A stretch of 64,000 nt of DNA, from assembly GCA_963730165.1 (NCBI GenBank), contig CAVSQS010000003.1, forward strand, positions 310,001-374,000, read 5' to 3'. Below the pieces are notes generated by a model that saw only the letters and a list, made by a program, of their open reading frames with translations, was not told the DNA's origin and searched no databases. Shown one piece after another: positions 52,139 through 59,539 of the stretch. Position 1 is the stretch's first letter. The number at the start of each line of letters is the position of its first letter. Made by a program: the position numbers and the translations under genes. Source of the stretch: DASSQJ01 sp963730165 (lineage in GTDB: Bacteria; Actinomycetota; Actinomycetes; Actinomycetales; Dermatophilaceae).

Positions 52139-54898
52139 CTACCCAGCCCTGTCGTGGCTAGAGGGAGCCTCGGGGCGCTTCCTGCGTCGTGGTGGTCTCT
52201 TCACGTCTACTCCCGCCGCCTTGGCCCAGCCGCGCATCACCCCACCAATCTGAGTCCTTGTGGCGTCCGACCACTCAACTCCACTAGCGGCAGCGATTGC
52301 CAGGCCCAATTGTTCGGCGCTGGTAGTGGGATCATCCTCCAAGGCAGCTATCGCCGCGGCCCCACCGGCCTTTGCTTCGAGTAGCCCTCGGAGCACGTTG
52401 GGGTCGATGACTCCGGAACTATCCACCAGCCGCTCCTCGATCAGATGGACCCCCTCGTCGCTAACCCGCACTCCCTCGATAGCTCGAAGGGCGAAGACCG
52501 CCTTCTGGTATTTATCCTCTTCGGGCTCGGGGATAGAGCCGCCGGCCGAGCCGAGCATGCGCAGGACCTCGAGAGCCGGCCTGACCGTCGTCTGAGGAAC
52601 CCCGGCGGGATTCCGACTTCGACGACCTCCGGACGTAAGCAGCTCGATTGCTGCGGTTGAGGATGGCTCCGTGACGGGCTGGTACTGGGCTCCGCGGCGC
52701 ACGACAAGCCCCGCGTACTCCATCCACCATAGGAACGCGCGGGCGTATCCCTGCCAGGCAGTGGAAGAGACATCCACCGCAGGGAACGCTCGTGGTAGTT
52801 CCCGCGAGTAGGAGTCGAGCGTTGCGAAACCGCTACTGCGTTCTGCGAGGTCCTTCAGTGCGGAGTAGGCACGATGCTTCCGCAAGCTGGCGGCCACGAT
52901 CCGCCGAAGCTCCGGTTCCCGGTTGCGGGCCTGCGCGACCTCGTCCACCAAGCGCACCCTGTTGGGCGTGTAGGTACTCACCCCAAGGAGGCGAAGTTCG
53001 CGCGAGAGGTTGAAGATCGCCCTGTCACTCGTCCCGAGCGCCGACACCAAGTCATCGATTGACGCGTCCCCGCCTCGGTCGACCACGGCTCTCAAGAGTC
53101 GACCCACGCTGGTGGGAGTCTGGCGAAGGATGTAGGACTCCTCGATCGGGACGCTCCCCGTATTCAGGAAGTCGCGGAACGTGTCCCAGTAGGTGTCCAG
53201 ACGATCTCCGACCTGCACCAGGAGTCGTCTGTCGACCAATGACTGAACCGGTTCGGGACCAAACCTCTCGGTTACTTCGATCGCGGGAATTGGGGCGAAG
53301 CGAGCCACATGCTTGAGAACTGTGACTTCCATGGCTGAGAGCTCGCGGAGGTCGCTCTCGAAGAGGGCCGCGACGTTGAGGGCCTCAGCCAACAGTTCCT
53401 CTTGTGTGACCCCGCCGCGAAGTTCTCTCAGGACGTGGTCCGCGAGCTTCTTCAGCAGCCAAGGCAGGCCTTGACTGTATGCCTTCAGCTTGGCCCGCAG
53501 ATCGGGAAGCAACCTCACTCCCAGCTCCTTGGCCAAACGACGCAGGATGACTTCCACTTCCTGCGATCCGAAGGGCTCAACGCGGATGAGATGCCCTGTA
53601 CCTCTGATGTCGTCGCGCAACTGGAAGGGGTGGCCCTCAGTCCAGCCCACGAGGTCCGTCTTCCATGCGAAGCCGATGATGAACGGGCCCGGTACTTCTC
53701 GAATGGCAAGTGCCAGGTCTCGGAATACTCGAGTCAGCCCTACGTTGGCGAACACGTTCTCGAACTGATCGAAGATGACTACGATTGGCCGCTGCGGATC
53801 GGACCAAGTGGATTCTCTTAGTGTCGCGATAGCGCTCTCCAGGCTGCCCCAACTGGGGCCGTCGGGGAGGGACAGGATGCTGGCCTCCTGTGCCGCGAGC
53901 GCAGCGCGCCTGAGCACTTCGATCGCGTAGCGCGGGCTCTCGGCGGTCCGGGTGTCGAAGGCCAAGCCGACGCCCCGCTGTCGTTCGGCTAGGTCACGCA
54001 TCTTCAGCGCCAATGATGACTTGCCCCAACCCGACTGCGCGTTCAGGACGAACACGGAGCCTGCCTTCGTCGACAGAAGGGCACTGAGGTCACGAACAGC
54101 CGTCGCTCGTCCGACGAAGAACCTCGGTGAGGCAGGCAACTGGTACTCGAAGTCGGAAGTCGAACCGGCGACCGTAGTAAGAAGTGGAGTGGAGGCGGAG
54201 GGCCCCACTTCCTCAAGCCTTGAGTCGCTTCCTTCATGTGCGCTGGTGACGGAGAGGCCGACCGCGTACTCAGAGGCCGCGAGGAGGTCGATCACGGCGT
54301 CGGGCACGCTCCCGGCAACACCCCAGACGGCGACTCCCTGCGGTGTTCGCTGAACGGGGTCCAACAAGATTGCGGCACTGTATATCCCGAGTTCTGTGAT
54401 CACGATGGCGTGGTCGCTCAGGTCCGACAGGTGGCTGGGCGGCCGGCCGACTAGTCCGGCGCGCTCGAGCTGCGCGGCCAGCGTCTCGGCGTTGACGTAC
54501 CGGAAGCTCGGGTCGTTGGCCTCGATGCTGCGGGCCTGCTCCTCGCCCTCTGCCGTCAGCCGCGGGAGGGTGCACATCAAGCCAAAGGTCGCGGCGTCTT
54601 CAAATCTCGCGACCGTGAGCTTGCCGTAGAAGTTGGTCAGCTCATGGGCGGCCACGTTGCGGGCGTACGCCTTGCACTCCGCCAGGGCCTTGGCGCGAGT
54701 GAGCTTGTGAGTTGCAGTCACATCCAGCTCGACGCCTTCAGCTGTAACGTTCAGGTTGCTCGTGGTCGGCTGCTCGAATCCATACTCGTCGGCCAGCAAC
54801 CTCGCAATGAAGGACTCGAACAGGCCGCCCTTGGACTTGGCGTCCTGCCCCGACGGCAGCACGAGCACCCGAACGTCCTGTATCGGTATCCCACCCAC
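52139..54898 (-). CDS. Restriction-endonuclease-like/STAND NTPase fusion (Avs-like defence candidate)
   Basis: 919 aa. Start GTG 54898 is preferred because TAGGGT lies eight nt upstream on the minus strand; ATG 54961 is an alternative. Residues 24-100 form a PD-(D/E)XK/Mrr-like nuclease: E28, D59 and the E-C-K at 74-76. Residues 255-450 form a P-loop NTPase: FFVGRATAVRDL, Walker A AQSGWGKS (287-294), and Walker B VVIFDQFENVF with D377 and E380, the STAND/NACHT pattern. The C-terminal half carries winged-helix-like and helical segments (DLVSALGTSDRAIFNLSREL) and a basic end. No TM segment. Base composition is less GC-rich than the flanking core genes. By analogy with Avs proteins it may degrade DNA after sensing a phage; this is inference. 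Confidence 0.75.
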   Translation of the reverse strand: MGGIPIQDVRVLVLPSGQDAKSKGGLFESFIARLLADEYGFEQPTTSNLNVTAEGVELDVTATHKLTRAKALAECKAYARNVAAHELTNFYGKLTVARFEDAATFGLMCTLPRLTAEGEEQARSIEANDPSFRYVNAETLAAQLERAGLVGRPPSHLSDLSDHAIVITELGIYSAAILLDPVQRTPQGVAVWGVAGSVPDAVIDLLAASEYAVGLSVTSAHEGSDSRLEEVGPSASTPLLTTVAGSTSDFEYQLPASPRFFVGRATAVRDLSALLSTKAGSVFVLNAQSGWGKSSLALKMRDLAERQRGVGLAFDTRTAESPRYAIEVLRRAALAAQEASILSLPDGPSWGSLESAIATLRESTWSDPQRPIVVIFDQFENVFANVGLTRVFRDLALAIREVPGPFIIGFAWKTDLVGWTEGHPFQLRDDIRGTGHLIRVEPFGSQEVEVILRRLAKELGVRLLPDLRAKLKAYSQGLPWLLKKLADHVLRELRGGVTQEELLAEALNVAALFESDLRELSAMEVTVLKHVARFAPIPAIEVTERFGPEPVQSLVDRRLLVQVGDRLDTYWDTFRDFLNTGSVPIEESYILRQTPTSVGRLLRAVVDRGGDASIDDLVSALGTSDRAIFNLSRELRLLGVSTYTPNRVRLVDEVAQARNREPELRRIVAASLRKHRAYSALKDLAERSSGFATLDSYSRELPRAFPAVDVSSTAWQGYARAFLWWMEYAGLVVRRGAQYQPVTEPSSTAAIELLTSGGRRSRNPAGVPQTTVRPALEVLRMLGSAGGSIPEPEEDKYQKAVFALRAIEGVRVSDEGVHLIEERLVDSSGVIDPNVLRGLLEAKAGGAAAIAALEDDPTTSAEQLGLAIAAASGVEWSDATRTQIGGVMRGWAKAAGVDVKRPPRRRKRPEAPSSHDRAG

Positions 54899-54950
54899 GG
54901 CCAAAGACCCTATCGGGCCTGACGTCCGACCGCGTGACGATGCTCGATTG

Positions 54951-54981
54951 ACCTGCTGCATTCCGCCGCCAGTCGTCAGGT
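54951..54981 (+). repeat. Island repeat A
   Basis: Core CCGCCGCCAGTCG at 54963-54975, flanked by ACCTG (54951-54955) and CAGGT (54977-54981), which can pair. It lies 65 bp upstream of the endonuclease-STAND start. Confidence 0.6.
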
Positions 54982-55353
54982 GAGCCCGGTTGATGGCTGG
55001 CAAGCCCTGTTGAGTGGGCGACGTACGCCAGGCCACTCCTGGTAAGAGGGATGCAGTTCTATTCTGTCCGGACTGCATGTCGTGCACCTCGCAGGTCGGA
55101 CCTTCCGTAACGGGATGACTTCCAACTGGTGGCTGCGGAGCGTGATCGGCGGCTCCCGAACGATTCAGGTGCTCGCGAGATCCTCTCTTGCAGTCATGGG
55201 GTGCGGACTCCCTCGAAGCGCCGGGAACTGTGGAGGCTGCGGCGCGAAGCAGGGGAGGAGTGTGCAAGGGCTCGTCGACGAGGAGGACTTGGCGGTCCCC
55301 GGTAGGACGGAGGCGCAAGGTCTAGGGGTCGATGGGACACAGACCTGTTGTCG

Positions 55354-55382
55354 TTGTACCGGTGTCGCGCTGGGAGTATTAT
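55354..55382 (+). promoter_or_regulatory. Promoter of a putative small RNA
   Basis: TTGTAC (55354-55359), exactly 17 bp, then TATTAT (55377-55382). This is the most AT-rich -10 in the window. Expected start at about 55389. Confidence 0.5.
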
Positions 55383-55470
55383 CGGGATCTACTCACCAAA
55401 AGGTGAGTTGTGTGTCGAGACGGGACTTGCCTAGTCGGTAGTAAGCATCGTGAGCGAGTTGTTGCCGCGC

Positions 55471-55524
55471 ATGAGAATGACTCTCGTGTGGTTGGCTTTA
55501 CTTAGTATGGCTTCGCTCTGTTGA
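55471..55524 (+). CDS. Putative tiny hydrophobic peptide (toxin-like)
   Basis: 17 codons: MRMTLVWLALLSMASLC, then stop. An in-frame GTG at 55450 would give a 24-aa form beginning MSELLPR. One hydrophobic segment behind a positively charged start resembles type I toxin peptides or other small membrane proteins. It ends five nt before a strong terminator, and a promoter lies 90 bp upstream. No good Shine-Dalgarno sequence is present. Speculative, based on size, composition and placement only. Confidence 0.3.
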   Translation: MRMTLVWLALLSMASLC

Positions 55525-55529
55525 TATCG

Positions 55530-55553
55530 CGCCCCGGACCTTTGTCCGGGGCG
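55530..55553 (+). terminator. Terminator hairpin of the small transcript
   Basis: CGCCCCGGAC (55530-55539), loop CTTT, GTCCGGGGCG (55544-55553): perfect 10-bp stem followed by ATTCGCTT. Confidence 0.75.
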
Positions 55554-55691
55554 ATTCGCTTAAGTTGGGCGTCAAATAGGGACCTTGAGACTTCACAAAC
55601 GGTCTGAGGTCACAAGCCCAACTCAGAATCTTCACCTCACGATTCACAATCGTTGAGTTCTCGCTGCCTGCACGCTCCGGAGAGGACTGCA

Positions 55692-55976
55692 ATGGGTGCA
55701 CTGCTTGATAGTTTCGATTCGCCTGTAGCTCAGGTGATCGTCTCCTGCGGCGTCCTGGTCTTCCTAGTGCTATGGGGAGGAGCCCGCGTGATCCGAGCCA
55801 TCGCGGAGTTGGTCCGAGCCCGTGGGGTGAGTCCGCATCACTCTCAGGCGGAGGACAAGGCTCAGCGACCTCCTACTGTCCCCACCGATCAGCCGTCGCG
55901 GATCGAAGCCCTAACACCAGATCCCAGTCTGCTTACGAACCCTAAAGACTCTGGCAACGAGGAGAGCGCTGCCTAG
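55692..55976 (+). CDS. Small single-pass membrane protein
   Basis: 94 aa. ATG 55692 is eight nt after GGAGAGG. One N-terminal transmembrane helix (about residues 12-30, QVIVSCGVLVFLVLWGGARV) is followed by a hydrophilic Pro/Ser-rich tail (DQPSRIEALTPDPSLLTNP). No recognised domain. It is a single-gene unit bounded by the putative small RNA terminator and a degenerate repeat copy at 56231. Confidence 0.55.
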   Translation: MGALLDSFDSPVAQVIVSCGVLVFLVLWGGARVIRAIAELVRARGVSPHHSQAEDKAQRPPTVPTDQPSRIEALTPDPSLLTNPKDSGNEESAA

Positions 55977-56222
55977 CGCCGCGTGGCGATGGGTTGCTTC
56001 CTCGAGATGCATGAGCTCGCTTCGGACCGGGCGGGCGGTGTGGCGCTCGCTGTTCGCGGCCAAGGTGATTGACGTCCGGTAGGTCGCGACTGTCGGCGGC
56101 TCGCGCGGCGACCAGCGCGCGACGGCGGCTCCCAGGTTGTCCATCAGCCTTGGCCGAGTCCCTTCGCTTGAGAACCGTCAGAGTAGAGGCGCCACCGCGG
56201 AAGCGTGGCCAGCACACGAAAC

Positions 56223-56245
56223 TGCTGCACTTCGCCACCTGATCC
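56223..56245 (+). repeat. Island repeat K (degenerate)
   Basis: CTGCTGCACTTCGCCACCTG resembles copy A (CTGCTGCATTCCGCCGCC) and copy C (TTCGCCGCCTG). It lies between convergent genes. Confidence 0.4.
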
Positions 56246-56266
56246 CCCGTCGCGAGCGTGGTGACG

Positions 56267-56788
56267 TCACACCCTTGGGAAGGAATGCCAAAACAGATTG
56301 GACGAGTGCTGTGGCAACTCGCCCAGCACGCGGGAGCCGTCGCCTAGTTGGGCGACCACTGGGACCGTTGATGACCTGACGGGATCTTCAGGACCCCAAC
56401 CGCCTCGGAGCGTTTGGCCTGCACGCCGAAGGTCGAACTTCCACTCCCCGCTGTCATAGCCGTCAATGCGGTGCGGTAAGTCCGGACCGGACTGCAGCGA
56501 CTGTCGGTCGAGGGTGAAGGCGTGCACGACGGACGGAAAGGGCGGTGTTAGTGTCAGCCCGCGTACGGTCACGCCTCCCCTCGCCCTATTCATGATTCGC
56601 ACGCTAAGAATCATGGGTCGTTCCGCTGGGAGAAGCTCCGCGACGCCGCCGTATTCGAGGTCGCACTCCAAGACCAGGTCATGTCCCCCGACCCGATGCG
56701 CCTGCTTGGACGCGCGAAGGGAAAGGACGCTCACAACGAGCGCAACTGCTGCTAGTACCAAGGAGATGGTCGTCGCTACATCGGGCAC
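56267..56788 (-). CDS. Membrane-anchored hypothetical protein
   Basis: 173 aa from GTG 56788; TACCCT lies six nt upstream on the minus strand. One N-terminal transmembrane helix (TTISLVLAAVALVVSVLSL) is followed by a soluble beta-rich domain (HDLVLECDLEYGG, RPMILSVRIMNRARGGVTVRG in part, DSGEWKFDLRRAG). No known family recognised. Repeat B begins 65 bp upstream of its start, the same spacing as repeat A to the endonuclease-STAND start. Confidence 0.6.
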   Translation of the reverse strand: MPDVATTISLVLAAVALVVSVLSLRASKQAHRVGGHDLVLECDLEYGGVAELLPAERPMILSVRIMNRARGGVTVRGLTLTPPFPSVVHAFTLDRQSLQSGPDLPHRIDGYDSGEWKFDLRRAGQTLRGGWGPEDPVRSSTVPVVAQLGDGSRVLGELPQHSSNLFWHSFPRV

Positions 56789-56847
56789 GCGGCGAGGGTA
56801 TCCGCCGGCGGCGCATCCGTGGGACCGCCCCGCGCCGAAGCGCTACT

Positions 56848-56873
56848 GCATACCGCCGCCAGTCGACGTATGC
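56848..56873 (+). repeat. Island repeat B
   Basis: Core CCGCCGCCAGTCGAC (56853-56867) framed by perfect 6-bp arms GCATAC (56848-56853) and GTATGC (56868-56873). Confidence 0.65.
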
Positions 56874-56974
56874 GCTGTCGTGTTCATGCGAGCAGGTCGA
56901 GAGGGGTCTTCGGCGCGCACACGACAACCCCTTGGGTGCGAGGAATTGTCGGTGTGCGCTGACAGACTCGGTGA

Positions 56975-57385
56975 GTGTCCAAGCCATCGCGCATCGAGCC
57001 ATCCGGTGACGTAGTCGCCAGGGTCGCGGACACGGCCTTGGCGCTGCCCGAGGCCTACGAGGAGGACGCCTGGACCGGCGTGAGGTGGCGGGTCCGGAAC
57101 AGGACCTTCGCCCACGTTCTCGTTTCCCAGGAGGGTTACACGTCCGCGTACCGCGACCTGACCGGGGTGACCCGACCTACTACGGTGCTGACCTTCCGGT
57201 CATCCGGTGACGAGCTGCACGCCCTAGCCCACATGGGGCCACCGTTCTATCAGCCGCCATGGTCGCCCACCGTCGTCGGAATGGTGCTCGACGACGACAC
57301 CGACTGGGAAGAGGTCGCCGAGCTCGTGACCGAGAGCTACCGGTGTTGCGCACCACGGAAGCTGGCGCTCCGACTGGATCGATAA
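56975..57385 (+). CDS. MmcQ/YjbR family protein
   Basis: 136 aa from GTG 56975, with CAGACT six nt upstream. ALPEAYEEDAWTGVRWRVRNRTF, MGPPFYQPPWSPTVVGMVLDDDTDW and ELVTESYRCCAPRKL (in pieces) match the MmcQ/YjbR fold, a CyaY-like small domain annotated as DNA-binding-like. Role unknown. A stand-alone gene between repeats B and C. Confidence 0.75.
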   Translation: MSKPSRIEPSGDVVARVADTALALPEAYEEDAWTGVRWRVRNRTFAHVLVSQEGYTSAYRDLTGVTRPTTVLTFRSSGDELHALAHMGPPFYQPPWSPTVVGMVLDDDTDWEEVAELVTESYRCCAPRKLALRLDR

Positions 57386-57511
57386 GGTCGCGCCGTCCGG
57401 AGGTACGAGAACCCCGGTCTGTTGCGCGATACGTTGGTGATGCCGCACAGCCTCTGGTTGCCAGATCTACTGCACGCATCCCGGAGTGGGACTGCCCGGC
57501 CGAGGTGACCC

Positions 57512-57551
57512 ACTTCGCCGCCTGTCGACCGCTTTGGCCGGCGGGTTAAGT
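57512..57551 (+). repeat. Island repeat C
   Basis: Core TCGCCGCCTGTCGACC (57515-57530). CCGCC pairs with GGCGG (57540-57544), and ACTT (57512-57515) pairs with AAGT (57548-57551). It lies between convergent genes. Confidence 0.6.
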
Positions 57552-57556
57552 CCGGC

Positions 57557-57949
57557 TTAGGGGACGTAGACGAGATGGACGGAGTACTCGAAGTCATCGC
57601 TCTGCTCGACGACGTCGACGCTCATGACAAGGTCGCTCTGTCCCTCCTCTTTGGTCCAGAGGTCGATAAGGCATTGCCAATGATCGCCTCCTCTCCACGA
57701 GCACACCGAGGTGGTCCAGGTCTCCGGCGGTAAAGGGAGGAGCGTGACGTCCCCGTAGTCCTGCACGGCCTGTAGCAGCTGCCGCGTCTGCCACGGGGTC
57801 GGTGACCGAACCCCTGGCACGTTCCAGGCAAGCACGAAGTCGCGACGGACCAGGGACGCCACGATCTCTGTCATCGTGGCGCGCCACACGTGCGGTACTG
57901 GCCCCTCGGCATCAACGCGAGTGGGCTGTACCAGCGCCCTTTCGTTCAC
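57557..57949 (-). CDS. Hypothetical protein
   Basis: 130 aa from GTG 57949; TACGCT lies six nt upstream on the minus strand. TEIVASLVRRDFVLAWNVPGV and QTRQLLQAVQDYGDVTLLPLP suggest a helical N-terminal part; a beta-rich Trp-containing half follows (WTTSVCSWRGGDHWQCLIDL, SDLVMSVDVVEQSDD). It resembles short uncharacterised immunity-like proteins, but no family can be named. Single gene between repeats C and D. Confidence 0.6.
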   Translation of the reverse strand: MNERALVQPTRVDAEGPVPHVWRATMTEIVASLVRRDFVLAWNVPGVRSPTPWQTRQLLQAVQDYGDVTLLPLPPETWTTSVCSWRGGDHWQCLIDLWTKEEGQSDLVMSVDVVEQSDDFEYSVHLVYVP

Positions 57950-58024
57950 GCGGCGAGCGTAGTCAGTGCGCTGGTCAGGTCAGGGATAGCGTGGACGATT
58001 CGAGCTTGGCGAAGCTGCGTCCTT

Positions 58025-58045
58025 CCGCCGCCTGTCGACCGCGGC
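58025..58045 (+). repeat. Island repeat D
   Basis: CCGCCGCCTGTCGACC (58025-58040) followed by GCGGC. GCCGC (58027-58031) and GCGGC (58041-58045) can pair. Confidence 0.65.
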
Positions 58046-58057
58046 AATCCCGCAGAG

Positions 58058-58369
58058 TCAGTCGCCCACTTGGTGGCGCGCCAAATGAATCCCGGGCGGC
58101 GAGGGGCGAGGGACCAAAGGCGCCTTCTCTCCGCTCAACCCGGGGCCGTTCTCGTCGTGCGGAACGATGTCCCAGCCGCCGTGGTCCCACATCCATGTGT
58201 AGGCGAAGCGGTCCACGATCGGAGTCCGGAACCAGGCGCATACCCAGCGCGGGACCCGGTCGAGTCGGGGTGTGAGGCCATGATCCGGAGGGATCCAGTT
58301 CCACGCAGGCCGAGTACCCGGCGGCGGTTGCCACGCCCCCGGGGAGCACATGATGCCGCTGTCGGCCAC
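58058..58369 (-). CDS. Hypothetical protein
   Basis: 103 aa from GTG 58369 (ATG 58351 is internal). Trp/Pro-rich: GAWQPPPGTRPAWNWIPPDH, WVCAWFRTPIVDRFAYTWMW, then HGGWDIVPHDENGPG. No domain recognised and no TM segment. It lies between repeats D and E; its reality rests on position and the GACACT hexamer six nt before the start. May be a small structural or effector protein. Confidence 0.45.
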   Translation of the reverse strand: MADSGIMCSPGAWQPPPGTRPAWNWIPPDHGLTPRLDRVPRWVCAWFRTPIVDRFAYTWMWDHGGWDIVPHDENGPGLSGEKAPLVPRPSPPGIHLARHQVGD

Positions 58370-58449
58370 AGGGCCAGTGTCGCACCGGTCGAATCCCGTA
58401 GGCGCCAGCTGAGCCGCACTGAGCAGGACCCAGTGAGGCCGAGTGAGTC

Positions 58450-58472
58450 ACACCGCCGCCTGTCGACCGTGT
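58450..58472 (+). repeat. Island repeat E
   Basis: CCGCCGCCTGTCGACC (58453-58468), identical to the copy D core, flanked by ACAC (58450-58453) and GTGT (58469-58472). Confidence 0.65.
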
Positions 58473-58495
58473 CGAAGGGCGTGTTGTCGGGAGCC

Positions 58496-58750
58496 CTACC
58501 CGGCAGCGGTGCGCCCAGTGATGGCGCCGGGAGTGCGTCTGTGAACGAACAGGTTCACCGCGAGGAGAAGGTAGCCGAGCGGTGGCAAGAGGAAGAGCAG
58601 CAGAAACCACCACAAGGGCTTGAGGCTGATCCATGGCCGCATGAATCCACCGGAGACATGCGCGGCGTAGAGCGCGATGGCCACCGCCGGGATGAGGAAG
58701 AACGGCACGCTGAGCCAGTTGATGTAGAACCTGACCCCGACGTCATCCAT
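58496..58750 (-). CDS. Small two-helix membrane protein
   Basis: 84 aa from ATG 58750; TAGCCT lies six nt upstream on the minus strand. Two hydrophobic segments (SVPFFLIPAVAIALYAAHV and WWFLLLFLLPPLGYLLLAV) and a basic C-terminus (HRRTPGAITGRTAAG). No family recognised. Single gene between repeats E and F. Confidence 0.65.
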   Translation of the reverse strand: MDDVGVRFYINWLSVPFFLIPAVAIALYAAHVSGGFMRPWISLKPLWWFLLLFLLPPLGYLLLAVNLFVHRRTPGAITGRTAAG

Positions 58751-58851
58751 GGCCGAAGGCTAGATGGCTTCAATGGCGTCGGCAGTGGAACGTCGCGACC
58801 CGCGCCGATCTGCTGCGCAGGTCGCGTAGCCGCCACGCTTGGCGATGCCGC

Positions 58852-58877
58852 CCCACAGCGCCGCCTGCCGGCGTGGG
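58852..58877 (+). repeat. Island repeat F
   Basis: CGCCGCCTGCCGGC (58859-58872). CGCCG (58859-58863) pairs with CGGCG (58869-58873), and CCCAC (58852-58856) pairs with GTGGG (58873-58877). Confidence 0.6.
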
Positions 58878-58956
58878 TGAGCGAGCGTCCCGGGCAGCCG
58901 AGCTAGTGCTTGAGAAGGCCACTGACGTTGTGCCGACTCGTCGTATGGGCCCATTT

Positions 58957-59505
58957 CTAAGCCGCCGGCTTCCGCAGCCGAACGCGTTCGAAGTAGCCGG
59001 CCCACAGGCGCTGGCGCTCCGATATCGCGAACCCGACCCGTTCTCCGAGAGTCGCCGGTCGTCCGTGCCACCACCGGGGTTCCAAGTGGTCGACCAAGAG
59101 CAGCATCCCACCGGGCCGGATTACTCGGGGGGCCTCGGTCAGTACGGCTGCGCGGTCGCTGACGTCGCACAGCGCCAAGGTGCAGACCACGGTATCGAAC
59201 GTGTTCGGGCCGAACGGGAGCCGGTGACCATCGGCGGCAATGACACGGACAGCCTGACCCATCCCGTCAGCGCGCTCCATCGCGACCTGGAGTCGCGCGC
59301 GGTCGAGATCCACGCCAACCAGCTCGACGTCGGCCGGATTCCATCGCAGGTTCAGCCCGGTCCCCACTCCCACCTCCAAAGTCCGCCCCGTTGCTTGACG
59401 GCACACCCACTCCCGGCTGTCTCGGACAGTCCACCGCTCGAAGAAGTAACCGGATCGGCGGTCCAGGCGCCGGCGGGTGCGGTCGGACCGGGGTGAACAC
59501 TGCAT
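58957..59505 (-). CDS. Class I SAM-dependent methyltransferase (UbiE/PmtA-like)
   Basis: 182 aa from ATG 59505. DRRSGYFFERWTVRDSREWVC, motif I LEVGVGTGLNLRWNPADVEL, the acidic VGVDLDRARL, ADGHRLPFGPNTFDTVVCTL and PGGMLLLVDHLEPRWW are those of the small methyltransferases near phospholipid N-methylases. In-frame codons extend to 59574, overlapping the upstream regulator gene, but similarity starts near 59505. Probably co-transcribed with the HxlR-type regulator upstream. Confidence 0.82.
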   Translation of the reverse strand: MQCSPRSDRTRRRLDRRSGYFFERWTVRDSREWVCRQATGRTLEVGVGTGLNLRWNPADVELVGVDLDRARLQVAMERADGMGQAVRVIAADGHRLPFGPNTFDTVVCTLALCDVSDRAAVLTEAPRVIRPGGMLLLVDHLEPRWWHGRPATLGERVGFAISERQRLWAGYFERVRLRKPAA

Positions 59506-59539
59506 GCGGATCGCGGCTTTCACACGCCGACCGGCGTTC

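Larger units (their letters stand above)
55389..55561 (+). ncRNA. Putative small transcript with 5' hairpin and terminator
   Basis: From the predicted start the RNA opens with a perfect hairpin, CTCACC-AAAA-GGTGAG (55392-55407), and ends at a 10-bp terminator hairpin (55530-55553). The length is about 165-170 nt. It may be non-coding, or an mRNA for the tiny hydrophobic peptide at 55471-55524. It lies in the 790-bp gap between the divergent endonuclease-STAND gene and a small membrane-protein gene. The rest of that gap (54982-55350) shows no gene I can support. Confidence 0.45.

Noticed and set aside
52139..55318. Longer 1059-codon version of the endonuclease-STAND protein starting at 55318
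   Set aside because: The extra N-terminal residues are low-complexity, cross the repeat A hairpin and show no domain. GTG 54898 has a leaderless-type hexamer and a complete nuclease domain.
55977..56266. Possible small genes in the gap between two convergent small-protein genes
   Set aside because: Frames on both strands are short, Arg-rich and lack start signals; only the degenerate repeat K is supportable.
56843..57115. Minus-strand frame ending in STGGGMQ, similar to the residues at the extended endonuclease-STAND start
   Set aside because: The similarity comes from the shared repeat sequence (A and B) read in the same frame, not from a shared protein.
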